5,794 nt of DNA from Pseudomonadota bacterium (GTDB taxonomy: Bacteria; Myxococcota; Bradymonadia; UBA4248). A program made the translations under genes and the position numbers. This document shows positions 1-5,719 of the stretch, one piece after another; the stretch's first letter is position 1; every line of letters starts with the position of its first letter. The DNA is taken from the NCBI GenBank assembly GCA_017629415.1, contig JAGBXG010000273.1:1-5794 (forward strand), given 5' to 3'. Below the pieces are notes generated by a model that made no database searches, had not been told where the DNA came from, and worked only from the letters and a program-made list of their open reading frames with translations.

Positions 1-1707
1 AATTACGTCTGTTTCGTCGTCGTATGCTCGGACTTTGATTTGGGCCTCCATGCGTGGTTTTTGGCCAGATTGTTCCAAATAAAAATCTTGGATACGTTCA
101 ATCAGGGGCATGGTGGATGATCTAAATTTGGCTGAAATCGCAATGCCATCATACTGACGAGCCAGTTCAATGGCTTGTTCCGGCTCAATGAGGTCAGTTT
201 TATTTAAAATCCGAATCATAGGCTTTTCGGCATGCCCGAGTTGTTTCAAAATAGCTTCAACAGCGGCAATTTGAGAATGTACTTGCGGACTTGAGGCATC
301 GATGACATGAAGCAGCACATCGGCATCGTTCAATTCTTCCAATGTCGCCTTAAATGCCGCCACGAGATCTTGCGGCAAATCGCGGATAAACCCAACAGTA
401 TCGGTAAAAATGACTTCCTGAAGTCGGGGAAAACGCAAGCGGCGGCTCGTCGTGTCCAATGTCGCAAACAGCTGATTTTCAGCATAAACATCAGATTGGG
501 TTAAGGCATTGAGCAATGTTGATTTGCCTGCATTGGTATAACCGACAAGACTGAATACGGGGATTTGCTGGGCATTGCGTTTTTTGCGCTGCAGTTCGCG
601 GTGTGTCGCCCGGCTTTTTAAATCACGCTCGAGAGCATTCATCCTTTCGCGAGCTTTTCGGCGATTGACTTCGAGTTTTGTTTCACCGGGACCCCGGCCG
701 CCAATACCGCCAGTCAGACGGCTCATGGCTGTGTTCCGATCGATGAGTTTAGGCAGATTATATTTGAGCTGTGCCAGTTCGACTTGAAGCTTGCCGTCTA
801 GAGATTGGGCACGCTGGGCAAAAATATCCAAAATCAGCTGTGTTCTATCCAAAATCTTCAGCGGCAAAACTTGAGAAATCGATCGGCTTTGAGCCGGGGA
901 TAATTCGCGATCAAAAATGACAAATTCGGCATCGTCATCCAGCGCATGCAGCTCGATCTGCTGGAGTTTGCCTGAACCTACTAATGTCTTGGGATCGACA
1001 TTACGGCGGCGCTGTTCAATAACGCGTACCACTTCAATCCCTGCTGTGCGGCAAAGTTCAAGCATTTCTGCACAGCGTTCGCGAGCATCGCGTTCCCCTG
1101 TATCCAAATGCACCAAAATGGCAGGAGGTTGCGAAGTCTTGGTCGTCTTCTCTGCTGTCGAACGCAATTCTGTTTCAACAGCTTTGAGAATTTCATCGGC
1201 ATTGACCGGCAATTCGGCAAAGGCTTCCACAAGATTGCGCGTAACCGTGGCACCTTTGATAGACGGTGTCAAATGAGCATATTCTGCGCGTCCGGGAGCA
1301 CCCAGCACATTCATTTCGATAGAAACCACAAAATCAAGACGAAGCTTGGCAAGGTCAGTGATTTCATCCATCGTAATCAACGCATCGTTGGAATTCTCGT
1401 CAGATGCTGGTTCAACGCTGGTGACGACAAAACGAATCCCACGTAAACGGCCAATACCCGCACGACTGCGGCCAATATCAGGCAGGTAGGCACGATGGGC
1501 ATCTCCCAAAACAATGCATTCGACATGGCCTGTTCTGCTCAATATCACACCAACTTTGCGGTGAAGTTGATCGCTTACACTCGTCATGCGGTGAGCCAAT
1601 TCGCGCGTAATCAGCAGGTTTTGAGGCACTTTGCCCAAACCAAGACTTTTGAGTGCTTCGATTTCACGGGCATTCAAACCGTTCGTATTGCCAAAAATAG
1701 GTACCAT
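1..1707 (-). CDS. hflX: Ribosome-associated GTPase HflX with long N-terminal extension (3' end cut by window edge)
   Basis: HflX is a GTPase that binds the 50S subunit and, in the bacteria studied, splits or rescues stalled ribosomes under stress. I translated 569 codons without a stop; the reading frame runs off the left edge, so only the last C-terminal residues are missing. Residues 1-~180 are an extension absent from short HflX proteins such as that of E. coli (opening MVPIFGNTNGL, then LPDIGRSRAGIGRLRG near 75-89). The canonical HflX N-domain follows (KTLVGSGKLQ near 240-249, SLDGKLQVELAQLKYNLP near 302-319). Next come the glycine-rich HflX signature GGIGGRGPGETKLE (333-346) and a GTPase domain: G1 GYTNAGKST (389-397, K395), switch I FATLDTT, G3 DTVGF (436-440), G4 NKTD (502-505), G5 SAKF (525-528). 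All nucleotide-binding motifs look intact. The start is one base after the upstream TraB-family stop, with GGAGGG five bases before the ATG. Identity is very secure. Confidence 0.97.
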   Translation of the reverse strand, partial: MVPIFGNTNGLNAREIEALKSLGLGKVPQNLLITRELAHRMTSVSDQLHRKVGVILSRTGHVECIVLGDAHRAYLPDIGRSRAGIGRLRGIRFVVTSVEPASDENSNDALITMDEITDLAKLRLDFVVSIEMNVLGAPGRAEYAHLTPSIKGATVTRNLVEAFAELPVNADEILKAVETELRSTAEKTTKTSQPPAILVHLDTGERDARERCAEMLELCRTAGIEVVRVIEQRRRNVDPKTLVGSGKLQQIELHALDDDAEFVIFDRELSPAQSRSISQVLPLKILDRTQLILDIFAQRAQSLDGKLQVELAQLKYNLPKLIDRNTAMSRLTGGIGGRGPGETKLEVNRRKARERMNALERDLKSRATHRELQRKKRNAQQIPVFSLVGYTNAGKSTLLNALTQSDVYAENQLFATLDTTSRRLRFPRLQEVIFTDTVGFIRDLPQDLVAAFKATLEELNDADVLLHVIDASSPQVHSQIAAVEAILKQLGHAEKPMIRILNKTDLIEPEQAIELARQYDGIAISAKFRSSTMPLIERIQDFYLEQSGQKPRMEAQIKVRAYDDETDVI

Positions 1708-1708
1708 C

Positions 1709-2995
1709 TTAGCCCTCCACACCCAGCAACATCAAGAGCCAGCCGATGCCGATCCAGGCACCCATGGCCGATCCAAATGTGGCTAAAACACATACGATAA
1801 GCGTGCGTGTAAAACGATTGCGATAAAAATCTTTTAACGTATGGAGATTCGGCAAATCTTCGCAGTCTGCCACCGTCGGCTTGCGCAACCAGGCTTCCAG
1901 CAATCCCAGAACAATACCGGCACCAATCACAGGCGTCGTCGACGTTATCGGCGAAACAATAATACCGGCAAGACAGGTCAACGGATGGGCAAGAGCCAAG
2001 ATACACATCAGGAAACAAAAGACCGAATTGGGCAAAATCCAAGCCGTCAAAAGCTCATAAAGCGAATCATAACCCTGTGTTGATACCCCATATGCAATGC
2101 CGCCAATCAAAATGATAGGAATCAGCCATTTTAATAAGGTGCCAAGCTTGCCCGGCGGAGGCACCACATTGATGGCATCCGTGTCGATTTCGGTATGATA
2201 ATATTTCTGCATGCCGGGAACATGACCTGCACCCACAACGGCAACGACATTTTTGCCGCCACAGGCACGCATTTTGGCCACCAAAAAACGATCGCGTTCA
2301 TCAATCAGAGGCAAATGTACCTGAGGAAGCTCTTGAGCAAAAACTTCCATCATGCTCGAAAGGTTGGCATCTTCCTTCAGCTTTTCAATCTCTTCAGCGG
2401 TTGCGTATTTAGAATTGTCATCCTTAAAAACAAGCGATTCCATAATCGCTGCCAGCAAATTACATTTGGTCCAAAATCCAAGATTGGCCCAAACGCGCTT
2501 GAGGGTGACATTGATATTGCGGTCAATTAAAACAATTTCTGCGCCATTTTCTTCAGCCACTTCCGCTGCGCCAATCAATTCCGCACCCGGTTTGACACCA
2601 AGCTTTGCACCCATCTTGCGCTGATAGGCACCCACGGCAATATTGGTCAGCAAATAAAGGAATTTACCTTTCTTAATGACATTAAAAATATCGAGTTTTT
2701 TCCACCTGTCTTCATCTTTAAAACTGTCATATCGCTCCTGACAAAGTTCAATACAAACTTTATCCGGCTTCACCTTCTCAATCACGCGAGCCACTTCCAG
2801 TCTGCTTTGCTCGCTGACATGAGCCGTGCCAATAATATGATAAGTGCGGTCGCCATCCTGAATGACCGTCACATGAGTTTCCTGGTCGGGGGTTTCTTCA
2901 TCGGCGTGACTTTCGTTTGCAGGTAAATCTGCAGGTAAATCTGAGGACTGTGAAAATTCAGAATCGAGAATATCGTGAGATGTGTTGGGGTCCAT
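1709..2995 (-). CDS. TraB/PrgY/GumN-family membrane protein (putative metalloprotease-like)
   Basis: A 428-residue TraB-family protein. Relatives include enterococcal TraB/PrgY, which lowers peptide-pheromone activity, animal TIKI proteases and eukaryotic TRABD. The substrate here is unknown. Residues 1-40 are acidic and low-complexity. The TraB core runs from about 42 to 280: GTAHVS (56-61, H59) supplies the first family GxxH motif, CIELCQER (81-88) the conserved glutamate/arginine strand, and GAGHVPG (255-261, H258) the second histidine motif. From about 286 to the end there are four to five hydrophobic segments (about 286-303, 315-333, 338-370, 397-424), the usual C-terminal membrane part of prokaryotic long-form TraB proteins. 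There is no signal peptide, so the core is probably cytoplasmic. The Shine-Dalgarno before ATG 2995 is weak. The stop is one base from hflX, so the two are almost certainly co-transcribed. The family is secure; the biochemical role is not. Confidence 0.93.
   Translation of the reverse strand: MDPNTSHDILDSEFSQSSDLPADLPANESHADEETPDQETHVTVIQDGDRTYHIIGTAHVSEQSRLEVARVIEKVKPDKVCIELCQERYDSFKDEDRWKKLDIFNVIKKGKFLYLLTNIAVGAYQRKMGAKLGVKPGAELIGAAEVAEENGAEIVLIDRNINVTLKRVWANLGFWTKCNLLAAIMESLVFKDDNSKYATAEEIEKLKEDANLSSMMEVFAQELPQVHLPLIDERDRFLVAKMRACGGKNVVAVVGAGHVPGMQKYYHTEIDTDAINVVPPPGKLGTLLKWLIPIILIGGIAYGVSTQGYDSLYELLTAWILPNSVFCFLMCILALAHPLTCLAGIIVSPITSTTPVIGAGIVLGLLEAWLRKPTVADCEDLPNLHTLKDFYRNRFTRTLIVCVLATFGSAMGAWIGIGWLLMLLGVEG
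1713..1718 (-). promoter_or_regulatory. Ribosome binding site of hflX
   Basis: The minus strand reads GGAGGG, then five bases (CTAAG), then ATG at 1707. The site lies within the last codons of the TraB-family gene, whose TAA is part of the spacer. It fixes the hflX start and implies translational coupling of the two genes. Confidence 0.85.
2918..2941. repeat. In-frame 12-bp tandem duplication in TraB-family N-terminus
   Basis: TGCAGGTAAATC occurs twice back to back and encodes a duplicated Asp-Leu-Pro-Ala tetrapeptide near residue 19-26. It sits in the acidic, probably disordered N-terminal tail and keeps the reading frame, so it looks like replication slippage without functional consequence. 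Confidence 0.8.
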
Positions 2996-3054
2996 AACTC
3001 AGAAGGTATCCGTTGGAATATTTGGAGAAAGTGTTCAAAATATGAATTTTCATT

Positions 3055-3298
3055 GGAGGGGGCCGAGCCCCCTGCGGCGCTATTTGCAGCGCCAATACGC
3101 GCCAAACCCCACAAGCGGGCGCTGCCCGCAACGCCCGGATCTGAGAGGATGCAGACCTTCTTCTTGGGCCTGAAGGTGGCGGTTTATTAACGGCAAACCC
3201 GTGTGATGGCAAAGAAAAAAGCCGGGCCGTATGCGCCGGCAGGCGCATAGGCATCGGCCGGAAGGCGTATGGAGGCCGTCAGGCCGACATAGCCGGAC
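3055..3298. other. Non-coding GC-rich, hairpin-dense intergenic island
   Basis: The gap between the TraB-family start (2995) and the terminator at 3309 holds no gene I can support. Short reading frames cross it on both strands but have no recognisable domain or good ribosome binding site. The block from about 3055 to 3298 is much richer in G+C than its A/T-rich borders. It is packed with short perfect inverted repeats: AGGGGGC/GCCCCCT (3057-3063/3067-3073), GGCGCT/AGCGCC (3076-3081/3088-3093), GCGGGC/GCCCGC (3115-3120/3124-3129), TATGCGCC/GGCGCATA (3230-3237/3242-3249), and a direct AGGCCG doublet (3273-3278 and 3281-3286). I see no matching terminal inverted repeats or target duplication. 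It could be a genome-interspersed repeat element, a structured leader of the traB-hflX mRNA, or an ncRNA; the sequence alone cannot decide. Confidence 0.6.
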
Positions 3299-3308
3299 AA
3301 AAAACATC

Positions 3309-3350
3309 AAAAAAAAACCTCGTATCAAACGAAAACCGTTTCATACGAGG
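3309..3350 (-). terminator. Rho-independent terminator of the RodZ-like gene
   Basis: On the minus strand an 8-bp stem (CCTCGTAT with ATACGAGG) continues through one C-C mismatch (G-G on the minus strand) into a further 5-bp stem (AAACG with CGTTT) around a 5-base loop. It is followed at once by nine T (A at 3309-3317 on plus). It starts 25 bases after the RodZ-like stop. On the plus strand no U-run follows, so it acts in one direction. It separates the RodZ-like gene from traB-hflX, which must have its own promoter. Confidence 0.93.
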
Positions 3351-3375
3351 CTTGAAAACGCAAAAATATTCAAGA

Positions 3376-3891
3376 TTATTCAGCAATCCAACCTTCGGAT
3401 GTGTTCGAAATCAGGAACGGTGATTCCATGTTTTCATCGGCTTGAATGCTGAAATCCATGTCGGATTCTTCGGCTTCGCCTGTGCCCATGAACAGAACAC
3501 TCATGCCCACACTGGCCACAGCAATCAGAATAATGGCAATATAAGCAAAACGGAACGAAAAACGCGGCATGTCATCGTTGTCGGCTTCAATTTCATCTGC
3601 GTCAGGCGATTCAACTGACAAAACAGGCGTTTCAACGATTTCGGCTTGAGGCTTCTGTTCAGACTGCAAATTCTCATAAGCAGCCATGATCTCAGATGCA
3701 GGAATGTCAAGCTGACGCGCATAATTGCGTAAAAAACCACGAACAAAAACTTCTGCAGGAAAACTGTCAAAAGCATTATTTTCAATATTCTCAAGCGCCG
3801 ACACAGGAATGCGCGTGATTTTAGCAAGCTCGCCAAGGGTCATCCCGCGGGCTTCACGTTCGCGCTTGAGCATTAATCCAGGTGTTTCCAT
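3376..3891 (-). CDS. Short RodZ-like helix-turn-helix membrane protein
   Basis: A 171-residue protein. Residues 4-65 match the RodZ-type cytoplasmic helix-turn-helix domain (HTH_25): LKREREARGMTLGELAKITR, then PAEVFVRGFLRNYARQLDIP (45-64), the strongest family signature. In RodZ this domain binds the actin homologue MreB and links it to the elongation wall-synthesis machinery. An acidic, proline-bearing linker follows (about 75-110), then basic-aromatic residues and one membrane helix (about 114-135), then only about 36 acidic residues outside. E. coli RodZ is about twice as long and has a beta-rich periplasmic domain (DUF4115), which is absent here with no sign of a frameshift. The start has GGAG five bases upstream. 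The gene is monocistronic, with its own promoter and terminator. It could be a true minimal RodZ or a RodZ-like regulator, so I give no symbol. Confidence 0.88.
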   Translation of the reverse strand: METPGLMLKREREARGMTLGELAKITRIPVSALENIENNAFDSFPAEVFVRGFLRNYARQLDIPASEIMAAYENLQSEQKPQAEIVETPVLSVESPDADEIEADNDDMPRFSFRFAYIAIILIAVASVGMSVLFMGTGEAEESDMDFSIQADENMESPFLISNTSEGWIAE

Positions 3892-3927
3892 AGATTCTCC
3901 AATATTCCCCCGAACAAAAGACGGCGC

Positions 3928-3956
3928 GTTATAAGGAACAACGCAAGGGAAGTCAA
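3928..3956 (-). promoter_or_regulatory. Sigma70-type promoter of the RodZ-like gene
   Basis: The minus strand reads TTGACT (3951-3956), exactly 17 bases, then TATAAC (3928-3933). Each box matches the consensus at 5 of 6 positions. Transcription would begin near 3921, giving a leader of about 30 bases that contains the GGAG ribosome binding site at 3897-3900. Confidence 0.8.
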
Positions 3957-3987
3957 CGACTCATAAAGGGGGAGAAAGGTCGATTTT

Positions 3988-4016
3988 TTGTACGACCGTG
4001 ACTTTTATGTCATAGT
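3988..4016 (+). promoter_or_regulatory. Possible weak promoter for the mepA-like gene
   Basis: The divergent gap 3892-4182 (291 bp) must contain a plus-strand promoter. The best-spaced candidate is TTGTAC (3988-3993), 17 bases, CATAGT (4011-4016), after a T-run. The matches are modest (3/6 and 4/6) and the resulting leader would be about 160 bases. Another -10-like TAAAAT lies at 4074-4079 without a convincing -35. Apart from the promoters and the mini-ORF, I see no other gene or strong secondary structure in this gap. Confidence 0.3.
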
Positions 4017-4134
4017 CCAATAAATTTTGCAATCCACAGAGTCATAAACACCATGAATTTATGCCATCTGCGCTAAAATTATCGTATGCGATGGGGGGCA
4101 TTCTGCCTTTTAAGTTGATCTTTCAGGCAAAATT

Positions 4135-4179
4135 ATGCGAATGATTCGCTTTCTGCTCGTGTCATTTCTTACTTTATGA
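4135..4179 (+). CDS. 14-codon upstream mini-ORF (possible leader peptide) before the mepA-like gene
   Basis: ATG at 4135 opens a hydrophobic 14-residue peptide, MRMIRFLLVSFLTL, ended by TGA at 4177-4179. An AGG lies seven bases upstream (4125-4127), so it has a better ribosome binding site than the main gene. It is in the same frame as the endopeptidase, separated by just TGA and one codon (CCT) before ATG 4183. It resembles the start of a signal peptide, yet the main protein carries its own. It could be a leader that couples translation, a decayed upstream start, or chance. Confidence 0.3.
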   Translation: MRMIRFLLVSFLTL

Positions 4180-4182
4180 CCT

Positions 4183-5295
4183 ATGAATGGGCATCGCATG
4201 GTGAATTATTCCAGTCATTCTCAAATTTTCAGTCTTTTATTCGGCATGGTTTTTACGCTGATGTGCAGCAACGCACTGGCTCTGCCTGTCACCACGTCTG
4301 CTGTCGCCACACAGGCTGCCGAAAACACCGCAGATATCCCTCAGCCCGAAAATGCTGAAACTGGTACGAATCACGCCAATCTCCCAAAAAACGAAAACTG
4401 GCAAACTTTGCCTAAAGCCAATCTGCAGTCTCAGGCAGCTCCTGTCTTTGATTCTCAGACCGTTGAACCCGATGCACAAAATGCTAAATGTGGCTATTGG
4501 GATTGCCTGCCGCTCGAACCCCTCCAAAATCGTATCTATTATACTGTCACACAGCCCATGACCGTCTCGCAGCAAGCTGCCAAGTGGGGTGTGACAAAAA
4601 ATGTCTTGCTCGCGCTCAATCCCAGCCTCGACCCACAAGGCAATGTTGAAGTCGGACAAAAACTTTTGGTCGAAAATCGACTCGACTCAGCACCTGCACC
4701 ATACTCGCGAGGTCGGGCCAATCGGGGAAAACTGAAAAATGCACGCCTCATGCCCGAAGGTGAAGGGTATTTCTTAAGAACAATTCGTAATCGGTCATGG
4801 GGCGCAGAGACAACCATTCAAGCGATGATGACGACGTTTAAGGCTTACGCCGAAACTTATCCCGATGCCCCAGACATCAACGTCGGCGATATCAGCAAAC
4901 GACGTGGCGGAAAAATCAGTCCACATGCTTCGCATCAGTCCGGACGCGATATCGATATCGGTTTTGTGCATCATACCGGCAGTGAATCTAAACGTCATCC
5001 CGAACATTTCATTCGCGCCGACAGCAAAAATCTGGATGTCGAAAAAACATGGTTCATCACCAAAACGCTGATTCGCACTGGCCTCGTGCAAGTCATCTAT
5101 CTCGATAAATTCGTGCAGCGAAAACTTTGGGCACATGCTTCTAAAGAACTCACCAAAGAACAACAGGAACTTATCTTCTCTATTCCAAAACATGAAAATT
5201 CCAGTTCAGCTATCCTGCAGCATTGGCCCGGACACCGAAATCATTTTCATGTCCGGTTTAAATGTCCAACAGGACAATACAGCTGTAAAAAGTAA
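4183..5295 (+). CDS. Secreted LysM + M74 penicillin-insensitive murein endopeptidase (MepA family)
   Basis: MepA-type zinc enzymes cut D-alanyl-meso-diaminopimelate cross-links in peptidoglycan in the periplasm. This 370-residue protein has a hydrophobic signal segment (about 15-33) with a likely cleavage after SNALA (33). A polar, low-complexity linker follows to about 115. Next is a LysM wall-binding repeat at about 119-163 (YYTVTQPMTVSQQAAKWGV, LNPSLD, GQKLLV). The M74 catalytic domain spans about 185-361. It has PHASHQSGRDIDIGF (247-261) with the HxxxxxxD zinc pair H251/D258 and conserved H248, and GHRNHFHVR (350-358) with H351, H354 and H356, the same spacing as E. coli H206/H209/H211. 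All catalytic residues are therefore present. E. coli MepA is about 274 residues and lacks the LysM. Cysteine pairs C103/C108 and C361/C368 may form disulfides. ATG 4183 has no clear ribosome binding site; ATG 4198 is an alternative start leaving the signal peptide intact. Its own terminator follows. Confidence 0.95.
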   Translation: MNGHRMVNYSSHSQIFSLLFGMVFTLMCSNALALPVTTSAVATQAAENTADIPQPENAETGTNHANLPKNENWQTLPKANLQSQAAPVFDSQTVEPDAQNAKCGYWDCLPLEPLQNRIYYTVTQPMTVSQQAAKWGVTKNVLLALNPSLDPQGNVEVGQKLLVENRLDSAPAPYSRGRANRGKLKNARLMPEGEGYFLRTIRNRSWGAETTIQAMMTTFKAYAETYPDAPDINVGDISKRRGGKISPHASHQSGRDIDIGFVHHTGSESKRHPEHFIRADSKNLDVEKTWFITKTLIRTGLVQVIYLDKFVQRKLWAHASKELTKEQQELIFSIPKHENSSSAILQHWPGHRNHFHVRFKCPTGQYSCKK

Positions 5296-5298
5296 TCC

Positions 5299-5323
5299 AA
5301 GGCTCCCATGCGGAGCCTTTTTT
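5299..5323 (+). terminator. Rho-independent terminator of the mepA-like gene
   Basis: A perfect 8-bp stem AAGGCTCC/GGAGCCTT (5299-5306/5312-5319) with a 5-base loop CATGC runs straight into six T (5318-5323). It lies four bases after the endopeptidase stop codon and insulates it from the tRNA genes downstream. Confidence 0.93.
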
Positions 5324-5429
5324 ATGTATGCCCCATGGCGCGGCTTTTGTCGGCTGCGTCGTGCAATGCTTGAAAATGGGCTCTGCATATCGCGTTTGGG
5401 AAAGGATAAACTGGGCTGTGAGTGAAAAA

Positions 5430-5480
5430 TGCATTTTTTTGAAAAAAAAACTTGCCAGAATGGATTCTCTCACGTAAAAG
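5430..5480 (+). promoter_or_regulatory. Stable-RNA promoter of the tRNA cluster, with UP-like element
   Basis: TTGCCA (5452-5457), exactly 17 bases, TAAAAG (5475-5480). Just upstream of the -35 box lie a run of seven T (5434-5440) and a run of nine A (5442-5450), the arrangement of an UP element that contacts the RNA polymerase alpha subunit. The bases after the -10 (CCGCGC) are GC-rich, as in stringently controlled stable-RNA promoters. The predicted start near 5487 lies about 29 bases before the mature tRNA-Val. The stretch 5324-5429 between the mepA terminator and this promoter shows nothing I can name. Confidence 0.7.
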
Positions 5481-5515
5481 CCGCGCTCGCCGACGCGGTA
5501 AACGCGAAGGTAGCC

Positions 5516-5587
5516 GGGCATATAGCTCAGCGGGAGAGCATCGGCCTTACAAGCCGAGGGTCGCAGGTTCAAACCCTGCTGTGCCCA
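5516..5587 (+). tRNA. tRNA-Val (anticodon TAC)
   Basis: A complete 72-base cloverleaf. The 7-bp acceptor stem GGGCATA/TGTGCCC has one G-U pair and discriminator A5587. The D-stem is GCTC/GAGC. The anticodon stem TCGGC/GCCGA closes loop CTTACAA with anticodon TAC at 5548-5550. The variable loop has five bases. The T-stem GCAGG/CCTGC carries loop TTCAAAC. No CCA is encoded (ATTG follows), so the tail must be added enzymatically. It is the first gene of the tRNA cluster. Confidence 0.97.
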
Positions 5588-5624
5588 TTGATCTTTGAAA
5601 ATAAAATTTCAAATCTTCCCACTT

Positions 5625-5698
5625 GGGGCGGTAGTTGAGTTGGTCACAACAACGGCCTGTCACGCCGTAGGTCACGGGTTCGAGCCCCGTCCGCCTCG
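5625..5698 (+). tRNA. tRNA-Asp (anticodon GTC), copy 1
   Basis: A complete 74-base cloverleaf. The acceptor stem GGGGCGG/CCGCCTC has one G-U pair and discriminator G5698, the base expected for aspartate tRNAs. The D-stem is GTTG/CAAC. The anticodon stem ACGGC/GCCGT closes loop CTGTCAC with GTC at 5659-5661. The T-stem ACGGG/CCCGT carries loop TTCGAGC. No CCA is encoded. It lies 37 bases after tRNA-Val in the same direction, with no terminator between, so it is probably co-transcribed. Confidence 0.97.
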
Positions 5699-5719
5699 TT
5701 GGAAAGTAAAGCCCTTCAT

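Noticed and set aside
917..1276. Plus-strand reading frame of 119 codons opposite hflX
   Set aside because: Serine/arginine-rich, no domain, and lies wholly antisense to a clearly conserved GTPase; a shadow frame.
1..1707. Frameshifted or broken hflX
   Set aside because: One uninterrupted frame of 569 codons with all GTPase motifs; it is simply cut by the window edge.
2958..3254. Overlapping minus-strand reading frames across the GC-rich island (also 3080-3328)
   Set aside because: Arginine/proline-rich translations typical of GC-rich non-coding DNA, no ribosome binding sites or domains; one overlaps the TraB-family start.
3318..3350. Hairpin 3318-3350 as a bidirectional terminator
   Set aside because: The T-run exists only on the minus strand side; the plus-strand continuation is CTTGAAAACG.
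3525..3836. 103-codon minus-strand frame inside the RodZ-like gene
   Set aside because: Same strand, different frame, composition of a frame shadow; the RodZ-like frame has the family signature, start site and terminator.
4237..5193. Minus-strand reading frames opposite the endopeptidase
   Set aside because: Antisense to an intact enzyme with all catalytic motifs; no independent coding signs.
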